The notes under the pieces are model-generated. The model was not told the DNA's origin, ran no database searches, and worked only from the letters and a program-made list of their open reading frames with translations. A stretch of 64,000 bases of DNA from Parelaphostrongylus tenuis (lineage: Eukaryota > Nematoda > Chromadorea > Rhabditida > Metastrongylidae). Shown piece after piece: positions 12,500 through 25,100 of this stretch. Made by a program: the position numbers and the translations under genes. Numbering within the stretch: the stretch's first letter is position 1; the number at the start of each line of letters is the position of its first letter. The stretch lies in assembly GCA_019055375.1 (NCBI GenBank), contig JAHQIW010000630.1, positions 122,674 through 186,673 on the forward strand. The letters are read 5' to 3'.

Positions 12500-13420
12500 C
12501 CTTTTGGACTATAGAGATGAGATAAAATTTAGAGATCTGAGCTGCGCAAGTCGACTGACGTTGTGAGTGATGAGTGAGTTGTTCGCAGTGGCTTTGAAGT
12601 TGTAAAAGTATCAGCTCACGTACTGCTGCATAGCAGTGTGCTAGAAGGATTTCTGAGTTGATAATTTAGGCTTAGTTTTAGGTCTGTTATTTGTTAAGTG
12701 GCTTCTTCTAGAGACCAGAATGCGGCCTATGCTGTTCTCCTTCTTCTGTCGAGTTCTTCTTTCATATTATTCTCCATGTTCAGTGAACACTCAAAGTACA
12801 CGTACATGTACGAAGTGGTTCTATAATTGGAAAGTCATCCATTCTGATTTGTCCACCATTGTACTATTGGTTTCTAATGAACTGAGTCTTTCTGCGATTT
12901 ATGCGTAGTTCGATCTTCTTTCCCGCTTCGCTGAGCTCCTTGTGTATCGTCTCTGCTTTACAAGCCTTTTCGAGAACACAGAGATGTAATCCGCAAAACA
13001 AAGGCTTGACAGGGATTTTCCATTGATGCATGTGTCCTTGTCGTCCCAGTCGAGCGACTCCTTTGTTCACTGCAGTGCGGCGGTAAACAGCTTTGGTAAA
13101 ATCGTATCGCCTCTAATCGAACCTCTTTTCTGACGTGTACGGCAAGGGATCGTTGAAAAAGCTCGATTTTTGTGGTGCAGTCCCTATAACTACTGATAGA
13201 GTTCTTATGTAGGACGGATTCACATCATCTACAGGAACCATTAGAAATGCGTTCTTTTCGACCCCGTCATTCAAGACTTCGTCGTTTTTAGATATAAATA
13301 TTATATTGAATTCCGAATGTCAACTAATGCGGTCGAAAACCGTGGATGTTTTCTTTGAGAGAACGATGTCAAGAAATAAATAACCTGCATCAAATGAACC
13401 TTTATTTTCGCCTAGGCGAC
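12500..13420 (-). pseudogene. RTE-type non-LTR retrotransposon fragment (reverse transcriptase), broken
   Basis: On the minus strand, about 13120-12870 reads RGDTILPKLFTAAL, a stop, then CFADYISVF and KELSEAGKKIELRINRRKT. This is the order of RT motifs found in RTE elements of nematodes. The catalytic FADD is FADY here and stops interrupt the frame. Further downstream (to about 12500), cgcaagtcgactg and gcatagcagtg segments match the post-RT region also seen at 17790-18440. Conserved RT core but dead copy. Confidence 0.75.
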
Positions 13421-14049
13421 CGATTAGAAAGGAAACGTGACGTTCATAAGCGGCTTTGATCCGTTGAAAACATTGTTTTCATATCTAAAAGCTTGTTTAG
13501 CAAGCTTTATATTGCATATGGCGTTTCAGTCATCTGGGAAACGAGAGAAAAAGATAGCAAACCAGAAAGAACTGCTTTGACCTTCTAACTCTAATCTTCT
13601 CATAGTCATTGATAAGGCCTTCCCTTTCAAATAAGGAAATGCCCTTTTTTATGTGAGGAATCAACCAATAAAACTGATACAACCGCCCACTGTCAATCAG
13701 AAACGTTTAGTTTACATACTGAATAAACAACATTGAGGTGATCATTATTGAGAGATGTAAACGTTACATCATAACGTTGCTAAGATTCTCATCGGAAGAA
13801 GGTCAGCTTGCCCAGTTTTAGAAGCTGTTATTTGACTTTTTTAGTACTACATCTAGAGACTGCGCTGATTAATCCCTGAAGGATGTGACGTGCTTACGAC
13901 TTAACCAAGCAGCGCGTAATACATTATCAGATTATATTTTTCTTGAGCTAGGTCTAATAATATTCGATTTCAAAGTTTGTAATATATACCCAAGCGACAG
14001 CCATACGCCATGCAATCAACAATCACTTGGAAAGACGCCAAGATAATTG

Positions 14050-14235
14050 CTTCACCGTAAGTCAAGTGTAGAAGTTTCGTAGTCGATTCCTCTATGTAAA
14101 GGTAGGTCCTCGAGGAAGTGACTGAACGAAAAGGCAGCGCGCAACTAACGAGGCCGAAAAGCCGAAACGCATGTCTTGCACTAGATAAGTGCCCATATCA
14201 GACCTCATCAAAGGCTCAAAATGCGTTGTTAGATT
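14050..14235 (+). repeat. Hammerhead-bearing repeat, family 2, single arm
   Basis: Shares gaggaagtgactgaacgaaa, aggcc/gccgaaac and ataagtgcccat phrases with 29930-30225 and, reversed, with 22040-22150. A facing arm is not visible here. Confidence 0.6.
14141..14179 (+). ncRNA. Hammerhead-like motif, family 2, G5 changed
   Basis: Stem I GCAA (14141-14144) pairs with UUGC (14176-14179). The core is CUAACGA, so position 5 is A instead of G. Stem II is GGC/GCC around a 6-nt loop and GAAA is at 14164-14167. The cleavage triplet ends in UC at 14174-14175. The G5 change should inactivate it. Confidence 0.55.
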
Positions 14236-14373
14236 ATCGCATAAGTGATTAAATAGATCATAACTTTCATTTCGAGTGTTTTCTTAAGACCACAGCTCAA
14301 AATTCAATATGCCTTGCAGTCACTTTTGAGCCACGCATGTCAGTGGTCTTTGAAGGAGGGCTGACTTCTAGAG

Positions 14374-14410
14374 CCCGATACACGTGTTTTGATCTTGCGA
14401 TCTCGTCATA
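14374..14410 (-). ncRNA. Hammerhead-like motif, family 3, left arm, degenerate
   Basis: Minus strand: AUGACGA in place of CUGACGA, stem II GAUC/GAUC with a GCAA loop, AAAA in place of GAAA, stem III CACGUG, then UA and UCGGGC. Two core changes and the loss of the stem I partner make it inactive. Confidence 0.5.
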
Positions 14411-14413
14411 AGT

Positions 14414-14456
14414 GCCCGACTAACCAGATCGCAAGATCGAAACACGTGTATCGGGC
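14414..14456 (+). ncRNA. Hammerhead-like motif, family 3, right arm, core changed
   Basis: Stem I GCCCGA (14414-14419) pairs perfectly with UCGGGC (14451-14456). Stem II is GAUC/GAUC with a GCAA tetraloop, GAAA is at 14439-14442, stem III is CACGUG, and UA is at 14449-14450. The core is CUAACCA (G5 to A, G8 to C), so the fold is kept but the catalytic bases are lost. Confidence 0.6.
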
Positions 14457-14804
14457 TCTATGAGTCAGCCTTCCTTAAACAGGCCACTGACATGCGTGGC
14501 TCAAAAATGATTGCAAGGCTGATCAAATAGATATTTCACCTATACAAAAACGCTGATGGGCTTGTATAAAATTGATGCTGCTTCTCTCCCAGACAAATAT
14601 GATGTCATCTTGTCATTCCCGGAGGGTTAAAGGGCTTGTCGACTTAAAACACAGGATCAAACTATGGGAATGCCCTATAATTTCATTCGCACTATCGTCT
14701 TATTCAGTTTTTTCTTACTAAGTAACTGAAAATCTGTTTTGATTACGCTCAGTTATGCTTTACGAATATAAATCAGAGAGAATGTGAGAAAGACGACTGG
14801 AAGA

Positions 14805-15420
14805 TCAACTGTGCATTTGGGCCAGGCGATACTGCCGATCGGACTGTGAGCACATGTTCAAGCTTTTTAATAAAGTGCTATAAGCTCTCAAAGTCAACCT
14901 CACTTTGGCCATCCTGTCACCTCTGACAATGGCTGTCTGCGCTACGAGCTGGAAGTGTATCCGGATGCTAGTAACAGGAACATGGAGCAGCCATTTGGGC
15001 ACGGCCGTAGCACATTGCCCGCCATCTAGATGAAAGGGACAACCACCAAATGATGCCCCGATAGACATTCCATTCACTGACCGATCAAGAATGCATTGCA
15101 CGCGTGACCTTCCGGGAAAGTGTTCTGCTGTGACCGCACAGGCAAGACTTTCTCAAGCCGGTTATCACTGGACATGAATTGTAGGTCTACTTCAAGACAA
15201 CGTGCCCCATGCCTACTGGCTGCCTTGCGGCGAAGGCTCGCGAGCTCAACCAAAGCTCAAGTTTCATGCTCGGAAGATCATGCCCTCGGTTTTCTAGTAT
15301 TGGCAAGGTATACCGTTTTAGGAACTGCTCGACATCAAGCAAACAATCACTACCGACATCTACGGAAAACACTCTGAAGGCTGACCACAGCAGTGCGCGA
15401 GAAGCGTTTTAAAACGACTC
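14805..15420 (+). pseudogene. Broken mariner-family transposase
   Basis: Around 14930-15010 the plus strand reads LEVYPDASNRNMEQPFGHGR, like the linker between the DNA-binding and catalytic parts of mariner transposases. From about 15166 an ITGHE block replaces the ITGDE of active enzymes (first catalytic Asp to His). It is followed by AYWLPCGE-like and ILFWELLD-like segments in shifted frames, to about 15420. Sequence and frame damage match those of the copy at 3150-3860, to which it is related. It ends about 300 bp before the membrane-protein exon at 15730. Confidence 0.75.
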
Positions 15421-15729
15421 AGCGTCGCTTTTCTCCAAGATAACCTCGATCTCACATTGTAAATCGACTCGCAACAATTTGTTTATAAGGGTGATCACTG
15501 TTAGTTTTTATCTATCAACACCTTGATAAGTTTATCTGCGTTTCTGACCTCTCTAATTGCCATCCTCTCAACTTCCTCTATTCCTCTATCTGTTTGTTTA
15601 TTCGTGCTCAACGCACATATGCGTATCACGTACAATTTGACTTTCAGTCAGTAATGAATATATATGCTTACATTTCCATACACATTCAATAAGTTTATGA
15701 AATAAATAGATGACCGTTTCTCATTTTAG

Positions 15730-18700
15730 GTGGGCACTGAAGACGTTCTTCGTTGGTCGCCGGTTGTTTGGTTATTGGGTGTTTGTGTAGCCGGTACACT
15801 TATGAATTTGGTATTTTACTGTCAAAAGAAATATCGAGAACGAAAGAGAAGACGACGAGATCAGCAGGTAATGATGACGAATACTAATAAACACAAGCTT
15901 ACTAAGGACTATTCATTGCAGTGGAAAAAATGGACTACTTCATAGCGATATGTTACAGGAAAAATTACTAGCAATATTGATTTGTTTCTCTGCGTTTCAC
16001 TTTGTAAATTTCCTTTACTAGACATCCGAGGTTGGATATCTTAGCTAAGCCACCACTTTGTCGATAATTATTGGCTCATTGCCAACCAGGCTGTAATGCT
16101 ACTTCCCATTTGGAAACGATTTCCGAAAAAATGTCCCCAAAAATTATGAATTTGCAAAATTGCAATGCTGAAAAACTCAGGTCAACTCTTTGTTTTACTG
16201 CTTTTTCAAATGTGTTACGGTGCTGTAAATATACATTTATGAATTTTTGCTATAAAATGGGGTTCAGTGAGGGACGTGTGGCTCTGATGTGGCGGGGGTA
16301 TCGCCGAAACGTAAGTAAGCCACGGACGTATCCCCATCGATAAGGCTTCAAACTTTATCACAGACTGTACTGAATGTTTATAACGAGGTTAAATAGCAGT
16401 TGATTGAAGGGACATCTAAGAATGTTGAGTGGTAGGCAAAGCATTCGATCACAAGCAGTAGTTGAACCCGCTTTTGCACCCTTAATGGGCAGCGTGCTAT
16501 CACTATACCGAAAAGGCCACCGCTCTGCTATCACTCCCTCTACCTCTAGTTTATTCCGAAGAAAGCATCATCATACAATACTATAACATTATTGAAGAAG
16601 CAGCAAAATGAAGATTCATGTAGAGTACTTTCGGTTATAAGTTATAAGTTATATCATAATTTCTGTTTCATAGCGCTGCACGAGAAAGAAAAAGTTTGTG
16701 TTTTGCACCCCAACGGACAGAGCTCTTTCTGTAGTTTATTAGTAATCAATCGATAGCATTAGTTTCGATGATTCCAACGCTGTGCTTATTTTCTGGAAAG
16801 ACCGCTTCGCTGCAGTGTAGCAAGGAAAATAAGATCAAGTTTCACATATTCGGCAGCTTGTTTACCGGCTAACCTACAGGAGGGGGCGGAGAGGAGGGAG
16901 GGGGGGGGGGGGAGGACGACCGATTGATGACCTGACATGTATTCATTTATTCCCTTATGACCGAGAAGTTCCCATGTAGATTTTGCGTTTCCAGTAGCTG
17001 TGAGCATAATTAGTTTTTAATGCTATATGTGTCTACAAGAGTTTGAATCCGTTAGGTTGGTTGCTGACAGCTAAGATGGCTAACACTGACAAATGAGAGC
17101 AAAAAAGGGAAGACCCGGGTGGTATAGTGGTAGCTGGTATCGCCGACATGGGTGAAACGCAGGTTCATCTCCCGCCTGTGGTCGAATCTTTTGCATATGA
17201 TCATCATTGTTAACTGAAAAATTCGCCAATCACTGTCCTGCGTTGAAGAAGATCTTCGTTTGTGAAGTGTATTGACTTTGATATTTAACGCACTATTAAA
17301 GGAAACTAAGCGTTCAGTTCTTCAGATTTTGATTAAGGCAAGTCGAATACACTTGCAGATTGTTTTTGGAAACTCAGAACTTCAAGTGAGAAGAAATCTC
17401 ATCGAATATTGTAATGAAATTCTTCCAAAATTTCTTCACTCATGATATCTGCTATACAGTCGTATTTCCCACTTTCTATGCGTACTTTTCTTTTATACTA
17501 CAAGTACGTTCCTGTTTTCTTGTCTTGGTTGAAAACGATCATCGCTGATTTACAGCACGACTTATTGTACTCGCTGGCGATTCCAAGATCTTATCCGTGT
17601 TTGGCACCTCCTCCTCATCTGGGTTGTTGTCGATCAACTCAAGTCTCTGTTTCTAATCGTGGCCTACCTTCTTATGAGGATGTTGTCACACAGAAGTTGG
17701 AGGTGAGCTTAACATTCGCGTTTCAAGAGGTTTAATTTGGTATACTTTTCATTTCTGTAGAAATCTGTGGTGTAAAGTATACTTACATACGAGCTTGAAT
17801 AGTTGGACGGTCCGTTTTCGGATTTGCGCGGACCCCGGTACATTTCCATTCGTTTCTTCTTCTTGCGATAGTCGTCCATGGTGGTGAATTGATTAGAGCA
17901 TGGCGGCTGGCGCGAGTTCCATACCGTGATCGGTGAACTGTCGACAGGTGCGAGTACAGCTGATTACATCTCCTACAAACACGTCCGCCCAATGTACGGG
18001 TGTTCGTCCTCGGGGTCGGGTGTAGCCACGCAGAGTCCCCTCTATGGTTCGTTTTGCCTATCTGTCACCTGATCTTCTTACTATATGACCGGCCCCTCTG
18101 TGTTTCGCTATCAACGTTAATTCTTCTGGATGACGAAGATGAGACGAATTCCGGATATCTGAGCTGCGCAAGCCGGCTAGATGTTGTGAGCGCCGACTAA
18201 ATCTTAGAAGACATCGTTCGAGTGTTCTGAGTTGTTTGCAGTAGTCTTGACGTGGTCGAGATATCAGCCCACGTCTCTGTCGCATAACAGAGCGCTTGGA
18301 AGACTGTCGAATCAAAAAGGTGAGCGTGGAGCTTGGGTCCGCTTTCTGGTCGGTGGCTTCCTTCGTAACTTTTTTTATCTCTAAGCTCTACTTTCTCGTA
18401 TTCATGAGAAACCGTAGTAACAATATGTGAAAGCAGATTTTCTTTCATAGTTATTGTTTCACAGCAAAATAACGTATAAAAATACTATGAAAAGAATGAA
18501 GTTAATAATACCATGACGTCTATCACCATCGAAGCCTGAAGTTTCTGGTCCTCTACGTAACGATTCTTCTACCTAAATTTTTTGGCCGTAATCAATCTAT
18601 TCTTTCATTCAATAATCTCAGTCTTTCTCTGAAGGCAGTGCATATCGGAGGATCGATGCTCGTCGACCACCAATTTGGTTTCCATACCGACTAATGATTT

Positions 18701-19183
18701 CCTCCAAAAAAAGTCCAACTAGTGTGACAGTTTGAATTTATCCACATATTGCCTGTAGGCTAGATTATCACTGAGTGCTGCAACGAGGTTTTGATCGTCC
18801 TCATTAGCTCGAAGTTTCCAATGTCTCCTTCTTTTGCTTTGAGGTTCTCTATTTTTGTTACTTTTCTCAAGAATGTAGTGATGGATGGTTTGCTGAGTTT
18901 CACTATTGGACAGGTTTGGTCCTTGATGGGTTTCATGGTGGAATTGTCGAACTTCTTTGTTTTGAAATTCCCGATGATTACTTACCATATTCATAGCGAA
19001 ATGTAAACCCTGAAGAATCATAATCTGGCAACGTATTTTGAGCTTGTAAATTGATAATCGATTCAGGATAACTCGCTGCCACCGAATTACGTAGATGCTG
19101 TCACAATGATGAACTCATCTACACCAGTGTCCGTACAGACACAAACTACTCAAACGATTCAGTCGCTGAATAGTAATGCCTGA
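15730..19183 (+). CDS. Small single-pass membrane protein with two PY motifs (3' part, three exons)
   Basis: Three exons in one continuous phase-0 frame. Exon A is 15730-15867 (acceptor TCATTTTAG, donor CAG/GTAATG). Exon B is 17556-17702 (acceptor GATTTACAG, donor GAG/GTGAGC). Exon C is 19067-19183 (acceptor CGATTCAG), ending in TGA. Exon A encodes a hydrophobic span of about 20 residues (PVVWLLGVCVAGTLMNLVFY) followed by a strongly basic stop-transfer run (KKYRERKRRRRDQQ), so the tail is predicted cytoplasmic. The tail is proline-rich, with LPSYEDV in exon B and LPPNYVDAV in exon C. PPxY and LPxY motifs are the docking sites for WW domains of NEDD4-family ubiquitin ligases, so an adaptor role in sorting or ubiquitination is inferred. 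The exon(s) for the start and lumenal part were not found upstream and may lie outside the window. Intron 2 carries an RTE fragment. Exact family unknown. Confidence 0.7.
16278..16323 (+). ncRNA. Hammerhead-like motif, family 5, A9 changed
   Basis: Stem I GUGGCU (16278-16283) pairs perfectly with AGCCAC (16318-16323). The core is CUGAUGU, so A9 is U. Stem II is GGCG/CGCC (16291-16294/16302-16305) and GAAA is at 16306-16309. Stem III is a C-GUAA-G hairpin with a GNRA loop, and the cleavage site is after UA at 16317. It lies in the first visible intron of the PY-motif gene. Loss of A9 should strongly reduce or abolish cleavage. Confidence 0.65.
17112..17230 (+). repeat. tRNA-derived SINE, copy 1
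   Basis: tRNA-like head with an A-box-like GGTATAGTGGTAGC and a B-box GGTTCATCTCC (17162-17172), then the family tail gtcgaatcttttgcat. It has a tRNA-like length but no consistent cloverleaf. It lies in the second visible intron of the PY-motif gene. Confidence 0.65.
17790..18440 (-). pseudogene. RTE-type retrotransposon fragment (region after the reverse transcriptase)
   Basis: Minus-strand frames give LHAHLFDSTVFQALCYATE, then LERCLLRFSRRSQHLAGLRS and RGAGHIVRR, the conserved C-terminal region of one nematode RTE lineage, the same lineage as 12500-13420. Frame shifts and stops break it. It is inserted in the intron between exons B and C of the PY-motif gene, on the opposite strand. Confidence 0.7.
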
Positions 19184-22039
19184 CTTTACATAGTGTTTCC
19201 ATTGTTTTCTAGTAAGAACAACAGAAGTCTGAAGAAGATCTGAAAGCCGTTGACTCAGCAGTCCTAGCCGACTTTTCAGTTCACATCATAGAAGATACCT
19301 CTTTTCTTCTTTCTATGCTTTATGTGGCACATATCCTTTAACTCTATTGATACCACCTCTTCCTTCATCACTTCCCTTGATGTTTCGATAATCAATAATT
19401 GTTTGTTAGCTTATGAAAGATGAGCTGGTATACTCGCTGCCTTTGAGATCATGATTTTTTTCACTTCAAAGACTTCGATGTACATATGATATGTCCTTGA
19501 TTGATGTCACATTATCTAAGTGCACTTCGACAATTTCCAAAGTGTTCGTATTGTTTAGTTCCTCATTTGCCAATTTCTGTTCACTTATTAACGGGTCTGA
19601 AAGTGGTTTTCCGAAAAAATTTTCCCTTCAATGTAAACGCATTATCGTCATCAGAGACTACTATTCAGCAAATTTATGAAACTTGCTCATGTACGAAGAC
19701 TGAACAGATCAAACTGAGTGGTTATCCTATTATGGAAGTTATGCCTCTCGTGAACAAGGGGAATCCAATGAACATAGAGAACAATGTTGAGAAGGGACTA
19801 CTCAGAAAGCAGCGGTGCTTGATGTGTTCACGCTTATCACAGAAGTTCTCAATCAATCGACAGACCCAGAACCCTGTGCACATTTTCTAAGCCAATATTT
19901 CTCTCATTACGCTCGCAGGTCGTCTCATATTAGAATTTATGAGAAAAGAAAGAGTATAGATAAAGCGAAGCATAATTAGGCAGGTAGTGTAATGTGTGAT
20001 TGGTCGATAGAGGACGAAAAGAACAACAGAATGAGTTCCAATATGATACAAGCGTACTTTAGGGCAACTTCTCATAAAACGGGCGAGAGTATATGTGACC
20101 GAATTATGTAGATTGTGCTAACAACTGGAGGCGCTATATAAACTAGAGGATGACAACACTAGTATATGTTCCATGTTGAAATGAGACTATCATCATAAGT
20201 AACAATGGCGAGAAAAAAAAATTATAACTCAATGTTCCTTCTGATGAGCAGAAGCGAGTGTTATCAGTAGGATTTAATTAAATACAATTCAAGAGAGAAT
20301 TCCATTTGATACCGTTATACAATGGCTAATATTTCGGCAATACACCCTTCTTAAGAGCTTGGGATAGTCAATTTAATCCTTTCACGCCGCCGCTGATAGA
20401 AACAGCGTCGTGTTGATGCTCGCGTGACATTCGACGCCATTAACCTTCAGACGAGGCACGTTGTTTTCACAATGTGTTATAGTTTCTTTAAAATTCGGGC
20501 TTTTGTCGTCACTAAGGGGATTTATGATCAGTAAATGGTGGAATATTATAGAAGCGACTTCATAAGGGTATTTTTATTGAGACATGTCAAAGCAATAAGT
20601 AATGAATTGTTTGCACAAATGATATTGCACATTGCATGCGACGACACATTATCGATAAATCGGAATAACTTTATATTATTATTAATGTACTTTAGGTACT
20701 GGAACACTAGAAAGTAGTGGAAGAGGCTTGTTCTATTGGCTTATGAGTAATAACCTTTATATATCCACTTATACTCATTTATGAACACTTTTTATCGCTG
20801 TAAACCTGGAAGGAACACCAATGCTTTCTTTAGAACCCCGAATTTTGAAGGGGAAAATCAGATGCTTACGAAGAAGTCGTACTTCGAACTGTTGTTGAGA
20901 ATTTATATGTTATTTTATTTGTATTTCTTCATATTTCATTTATATTTTCTCCTATTTCTTATGTCAGGAAAATTTCCGTTTATTCATTGTCATAGATGAA
21001 TGAATAGCCTAATAATCTATTAGTCTATCATTCTGCCCCTCTGAAATCCAATATTGCGACATAAATCTTCCTGTTTTGATATCTTATAATTCCATACCAT
21101 AGCCCAAAGTTGTCATAGTATTTAAACATTGGAAAATTATTATGGTTTGTCATGAACGATGATGCTCAGTGCATGCGATTACACATCGATAACTTTCAAC
21201 AACTTGCAAAATATTAGTGTATTTCACGAGCTGAGACCTTGTAGAACAGATTTCTTTTGCTGCCGTTCTATTAATGTGAGTATTGCTATGATTTATTTAC
21301 TCTATGCCAAGAACATTATTGATTGCGGAGAATTTTGCCACTGGATATACGTACCAATTTTACGTCCTCATTTGATTTGAAAAACACGGAATCCTTTCTA
21401 CTAAAAATATGTGTAGAAAATACCCCTTAGGAAAGATGTATCCTTCTGTAGCGATAAAATTTTGTAAGAAACGAAATTTTTCATATATAATACTACGAAA
21501 TCCACTGTGAAGATGAAACAAAGCGTTCCGAGAACAAAACGCAATTTTCAAATCATTACTGGAACAAACTATGAAATCTGTTGAGCAAACGAAACGCAGT
21601 ACTAGTCTAGTGAAAAAGCTTCTTCCCCGAAAACATGAGTGCATTCCACACAACTCGTAATGAGAAGTGGGGATTTTAACAGAAATACTGGGCGTTTTTT
21701 TCTCTAAATTTACGTCTGTATGAGTCTAACCGATAACATTTTCCTTTTCTGTATGGAAAAATTGCCCCAAATCAAAATTTGACAATATAATTTTTTTTTC
21801 GAAAATCGCTGTGAAATTGAAAAAATAAATTCCTAACGTAAGTTATCGTTCTCGTTAGTAAAAACAAAGTATGAAGATCGTTTCACCAAACCAAGCTAAT
21901 GCCAAGATAGCATTACTCGAGCCTATCGAAGAAATTCAAAACAAACATAAAAAAGGAAAACAAAAGGTATCTATAAGAAAATCCCCTCCAATGGCCATCG
22001 AGACCCGCTCAAAAACAAATAGAAGCGATAACATACTCT

Positions 22040-22150
22040 AAACCTTATGAGGTCTGTTACGCACTTAAGTTGTGTGTCAGACACGTGATTTCGGCCTACA
22101 ACATCTTCAGTTGCACAATGCCTTTTTCGTTCAGTAAGTCTCGGCGACAT
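22040..22150 (-). repeat. Hammerhead-bearing repeat, family 2, single arm
   Basis: Reverse orientation relative to 14050-14235, sharing cctttttcgttcag, cacgtg and the ggtctgttacgcactta outer part. Confidence 0.55.
22070..22116 (-). ncRNA. Hammerhead-like motif, family 2, core kept but stems weak
   Basis: Minus strand: CUGAAGA (22110-22104), GAAA and a UC cleavage dinucleotide are present. Stem II is poorly paired, and the stem I strands (GUGCAA against UGACAC) match only in part. Probably a decayed copy. Confidence 0.45.
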
Positions 22151-25100
22151 ATTCCCTTCATTCTTTGCGAAACGTGAGGGTCATTATGACCCTCAGCTGG
22201 GCGCGTTCAGTTACGAAGAGTGGTGCGTGCTCCATACAAATTCGTGTGATTTTATCAAAGAAAATTTATCAGCAAAAAACGATTAAATATCAAAAGACTC
22301 TGTCAAATGATTCTGCAAGACTAACGCTAAGGTTCTCATGATTCATAATATTAAGCTTGCTGTTAGAAAACACATAGTACGTTCTAATGATAAAGGAAGA
22401 TGATGTTTGCAATGGCAATTAAATTTTGGCTAATCACAGCAGATTTTTGGGATTATATATAGATTTCAATTCTTAAAACTTTTCTTGCCGAAAAAAAACT
22501 TGAAATTCCATTGGTAGAACTTTACAGACGTCATTTCTGAAAATAATAACGACCTAACTCGTCTTGAAAATCCTTACTCATGAAAACAATTTCTGTCACA
22601 TGCAATTGCATTCTGGGAATTGCGCCTCGTAAGTCCTTGGTTTTTCTAGGAAAAGACCCTATTCAACTACATTACTAGTGTTTATTCGATAGCTCGAATG
22701 AAGTGAATTGAACGGGGCAAGTTGTTCTAAATGGTTTTTTTGCGCTGCACAGCCAAATAAAAATTTTTGTTTCACATTTAGGGATTCCCTACGGATAAAG
22801 TTTTTCTATAGGACAATTAATACCATTCAGATAGTGCAAATCTCAGCGAGTTTAAAAACGAGTTGTTTTTGGAGGAACCCCCTTAGAGCAGCTGTGACAG
22901 CAAAGAGGATGGGCCTAGCTTTCCAAAGTGTGTGATTTGCGGACATTGGGCTCCAAGTCACTGTGCTGTAGCAAAACATCAAACTAACGTGAACTGTAAT
23001 CTTCTCTTTAAATGCTACCGCACAATAAGAGTTCTTTGGAGAAATAGAAACAAAGTTACATGGAAATCCGCGAGATTTCAAGCTATCGGAGAACATTAAA
23101 AGTCCAGCGGAAAAGCTTCCTTCAGTGGGAAATGTTTGAGTGTAAAATATTTCAATTTACTGTCAGAGCGCATTAAGGAATCCATTCAAAAATAGCAAAG
23201 ATACTTTTAAGAATTTCAAAATTCTACAACTATCAAATGGCTATTGTAACTCCGGAAAAATCCCCCCCAAAAAACCGATTTTTCCCAAGAGGTCAAAATA
23301 GGAAGTGTACTTTGAAGATAATCCGATGTCCGAAATCTAATTTTACTTGACTAGTAGGAGCACTCCGAGAAAGTCTTTTAAAACCAAAGTAAATCGTTCG
23401 AATTTATTGCATACGCCCTATCTAATGATTATTAGTTGCTTATGAAAACCTTTATCGGGCGAGAATCGCTGAAAGTGAACAAAATCGTCTTTCGAGTGTT
23501 ACAGCGAAGAAACAGGCCATTTAGGAATAAAATACATCACTCAAATTCACCTGATCTAAGCTCATCAATCCACTACTAAAACGTGTCTGATAAAATGAAG
23601 ATACGAGTCTAGAAAAGAGTTCCTAGATATAACAGGAAGGAACCGCTTATGCCTCCATCTTTACTTCCATTTCAATGGCTATAAATATGAATTCGAACGA
23701 AATTGCGCATTGACTGAAAAATGGGAAGAATAGCTGCACTAACAATCAAAAAAATATTGAGAATTATCGATGAAGTAGGATCGCATGCACTAAGCAGCAC
23801 TATTTTTGACGAACCCTTCATTGTTTTCCAATTTTCAGTTGGATATAATGAATTTTATGCACTTTATGCAGTAAAATACTCGAAAACTGAATGAAATAGA
23901 AGACAAATTTGACTCAGTTCTTGATGAATATAAGTAAAGTATGGTAAAAATGTTCGATAAAGCTTCTAAATATGGCCATTTTATAAGTACTTGATATTTT
24001 CCTTTGAAAGTGTGGATTATGAATGGAAACAATTACGTTATTTCTAATAAAAATAACATTATTGAAGTCTGTTTAATCATACTTGACCATTTAGTGACAC
24101 AGAAAACCCACTTATTGACGAAATAAGTATGAATTTCATTAGGAAACTACTACATTAGCCTTGTAGCAGGCGCCGGCAGTCTCTCTTCGTAGCCGTCCGA
24201 GCCGCCCGCCAGCCAAAATGGCGCCGTTGGCAAAGGTATATAGAGGAATCGACGACGAACATTTCACATTCAATAAACGGTGAAATGATCACCGTAGCGC
24301 TTCGCCACAGTGGTTGATTGTCGATTGTATAGCGTACGGCTGTTACGTGGGCACATGTAACAAAACCTTTCAATCCACTCAGAATATATTCTTAGGTGAT
24401 AGTTTTCAGCGAGGTCTACCACTAATGGTGAACTCTGTTCATGTTACACTTTGCTAGACTGCTAAATTTTTACGCATTTGAAGACTTACGAATACATTTC
24501 GTAGTCGCAGCAGATTTTGCCTATATTGGTGGACTTACTGCTTGAGATCCTTTTTTGTCTCGGTCTTTTGTTAAGCTTCGCAAGTTTCGAGATAATTCAA
24601 ACTAGGCTACAGGTCTTGTTGTTCTGTTTGGTAGCAATGGCTGGCTTAAGAAGACCTGCCTATTGCAATCCCTTCTAAACCCTTGAATTTCCTAGTCCTA
24701 TGATAAATATATGAAATGAGCCAATGAATAAGTGAAATGAGTCATTAATGTTCTCAATAAAAGTGCCCTCCAAAAGTCATCCAGACGTAAGAAATCATAC
24801 TTTATACTGGCTCCGTTGATAGTATGCTCCGTGTGGATTGCTTCGAATTTGTTTCTTCTTTCAAGTAAGATAAATCATTACAAAAGAAGCACACGAAGTT
24901 CCAGTTCAGTGCTGAACTCTGCTATAACAGCGATGTCGCTGAGTTTGATCATTCTCTGAATAAAATGTGAAGGAATATCGTTACGCTACTCTGCACCAGA
25001 AAATTCCGGCGTACATTATCGAAAGGACAATAAGGAACAGTGAATTCCCGTAGACTTTTTTTATCTTGGGTAATCTTGATAAATCAAGACCGTTTGTACA

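Larger units (their letters stand above)
14262..14523. repeat. Compact inverted dimer of the family 3 hammerhead repeat
   Basis: A near-perfect hairpin of about 220 bp. The left arm (from about 14306: aatatgccttgcagtca, cacgcatgtcagtggtc, gagcccgatacacgtgt) is repeated inverted on the right to 14523, turning over near 14410. The outer sequence tttcgagtgttttcttaaga is the terminal motif shared with 45520-46066, 48671-48951 and 63340-64000. The bodies of both units are deleted, leaving two ribozyme motifs almost back to back. Confidence 0.75.

Noticed and set aside
18719..19021. 100-codon minus-strand frame within an intron
   Set aside because: Highly charged but without a recognisable domain or splice partners, opposite to a gene with clear exons.
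22880..22960. CVICGHWAPSHC zinc-knuckle-like reading
   Set aside because: A single short motif with no neighbouring gag or pol sequence; likely chance or too decayed.
24155..24373. GC-rich patch with ATGGCGCCG and a GTATAT donor as a first exon
   Set aside because: No following exon in phase could be found; mentioned only in the region note.
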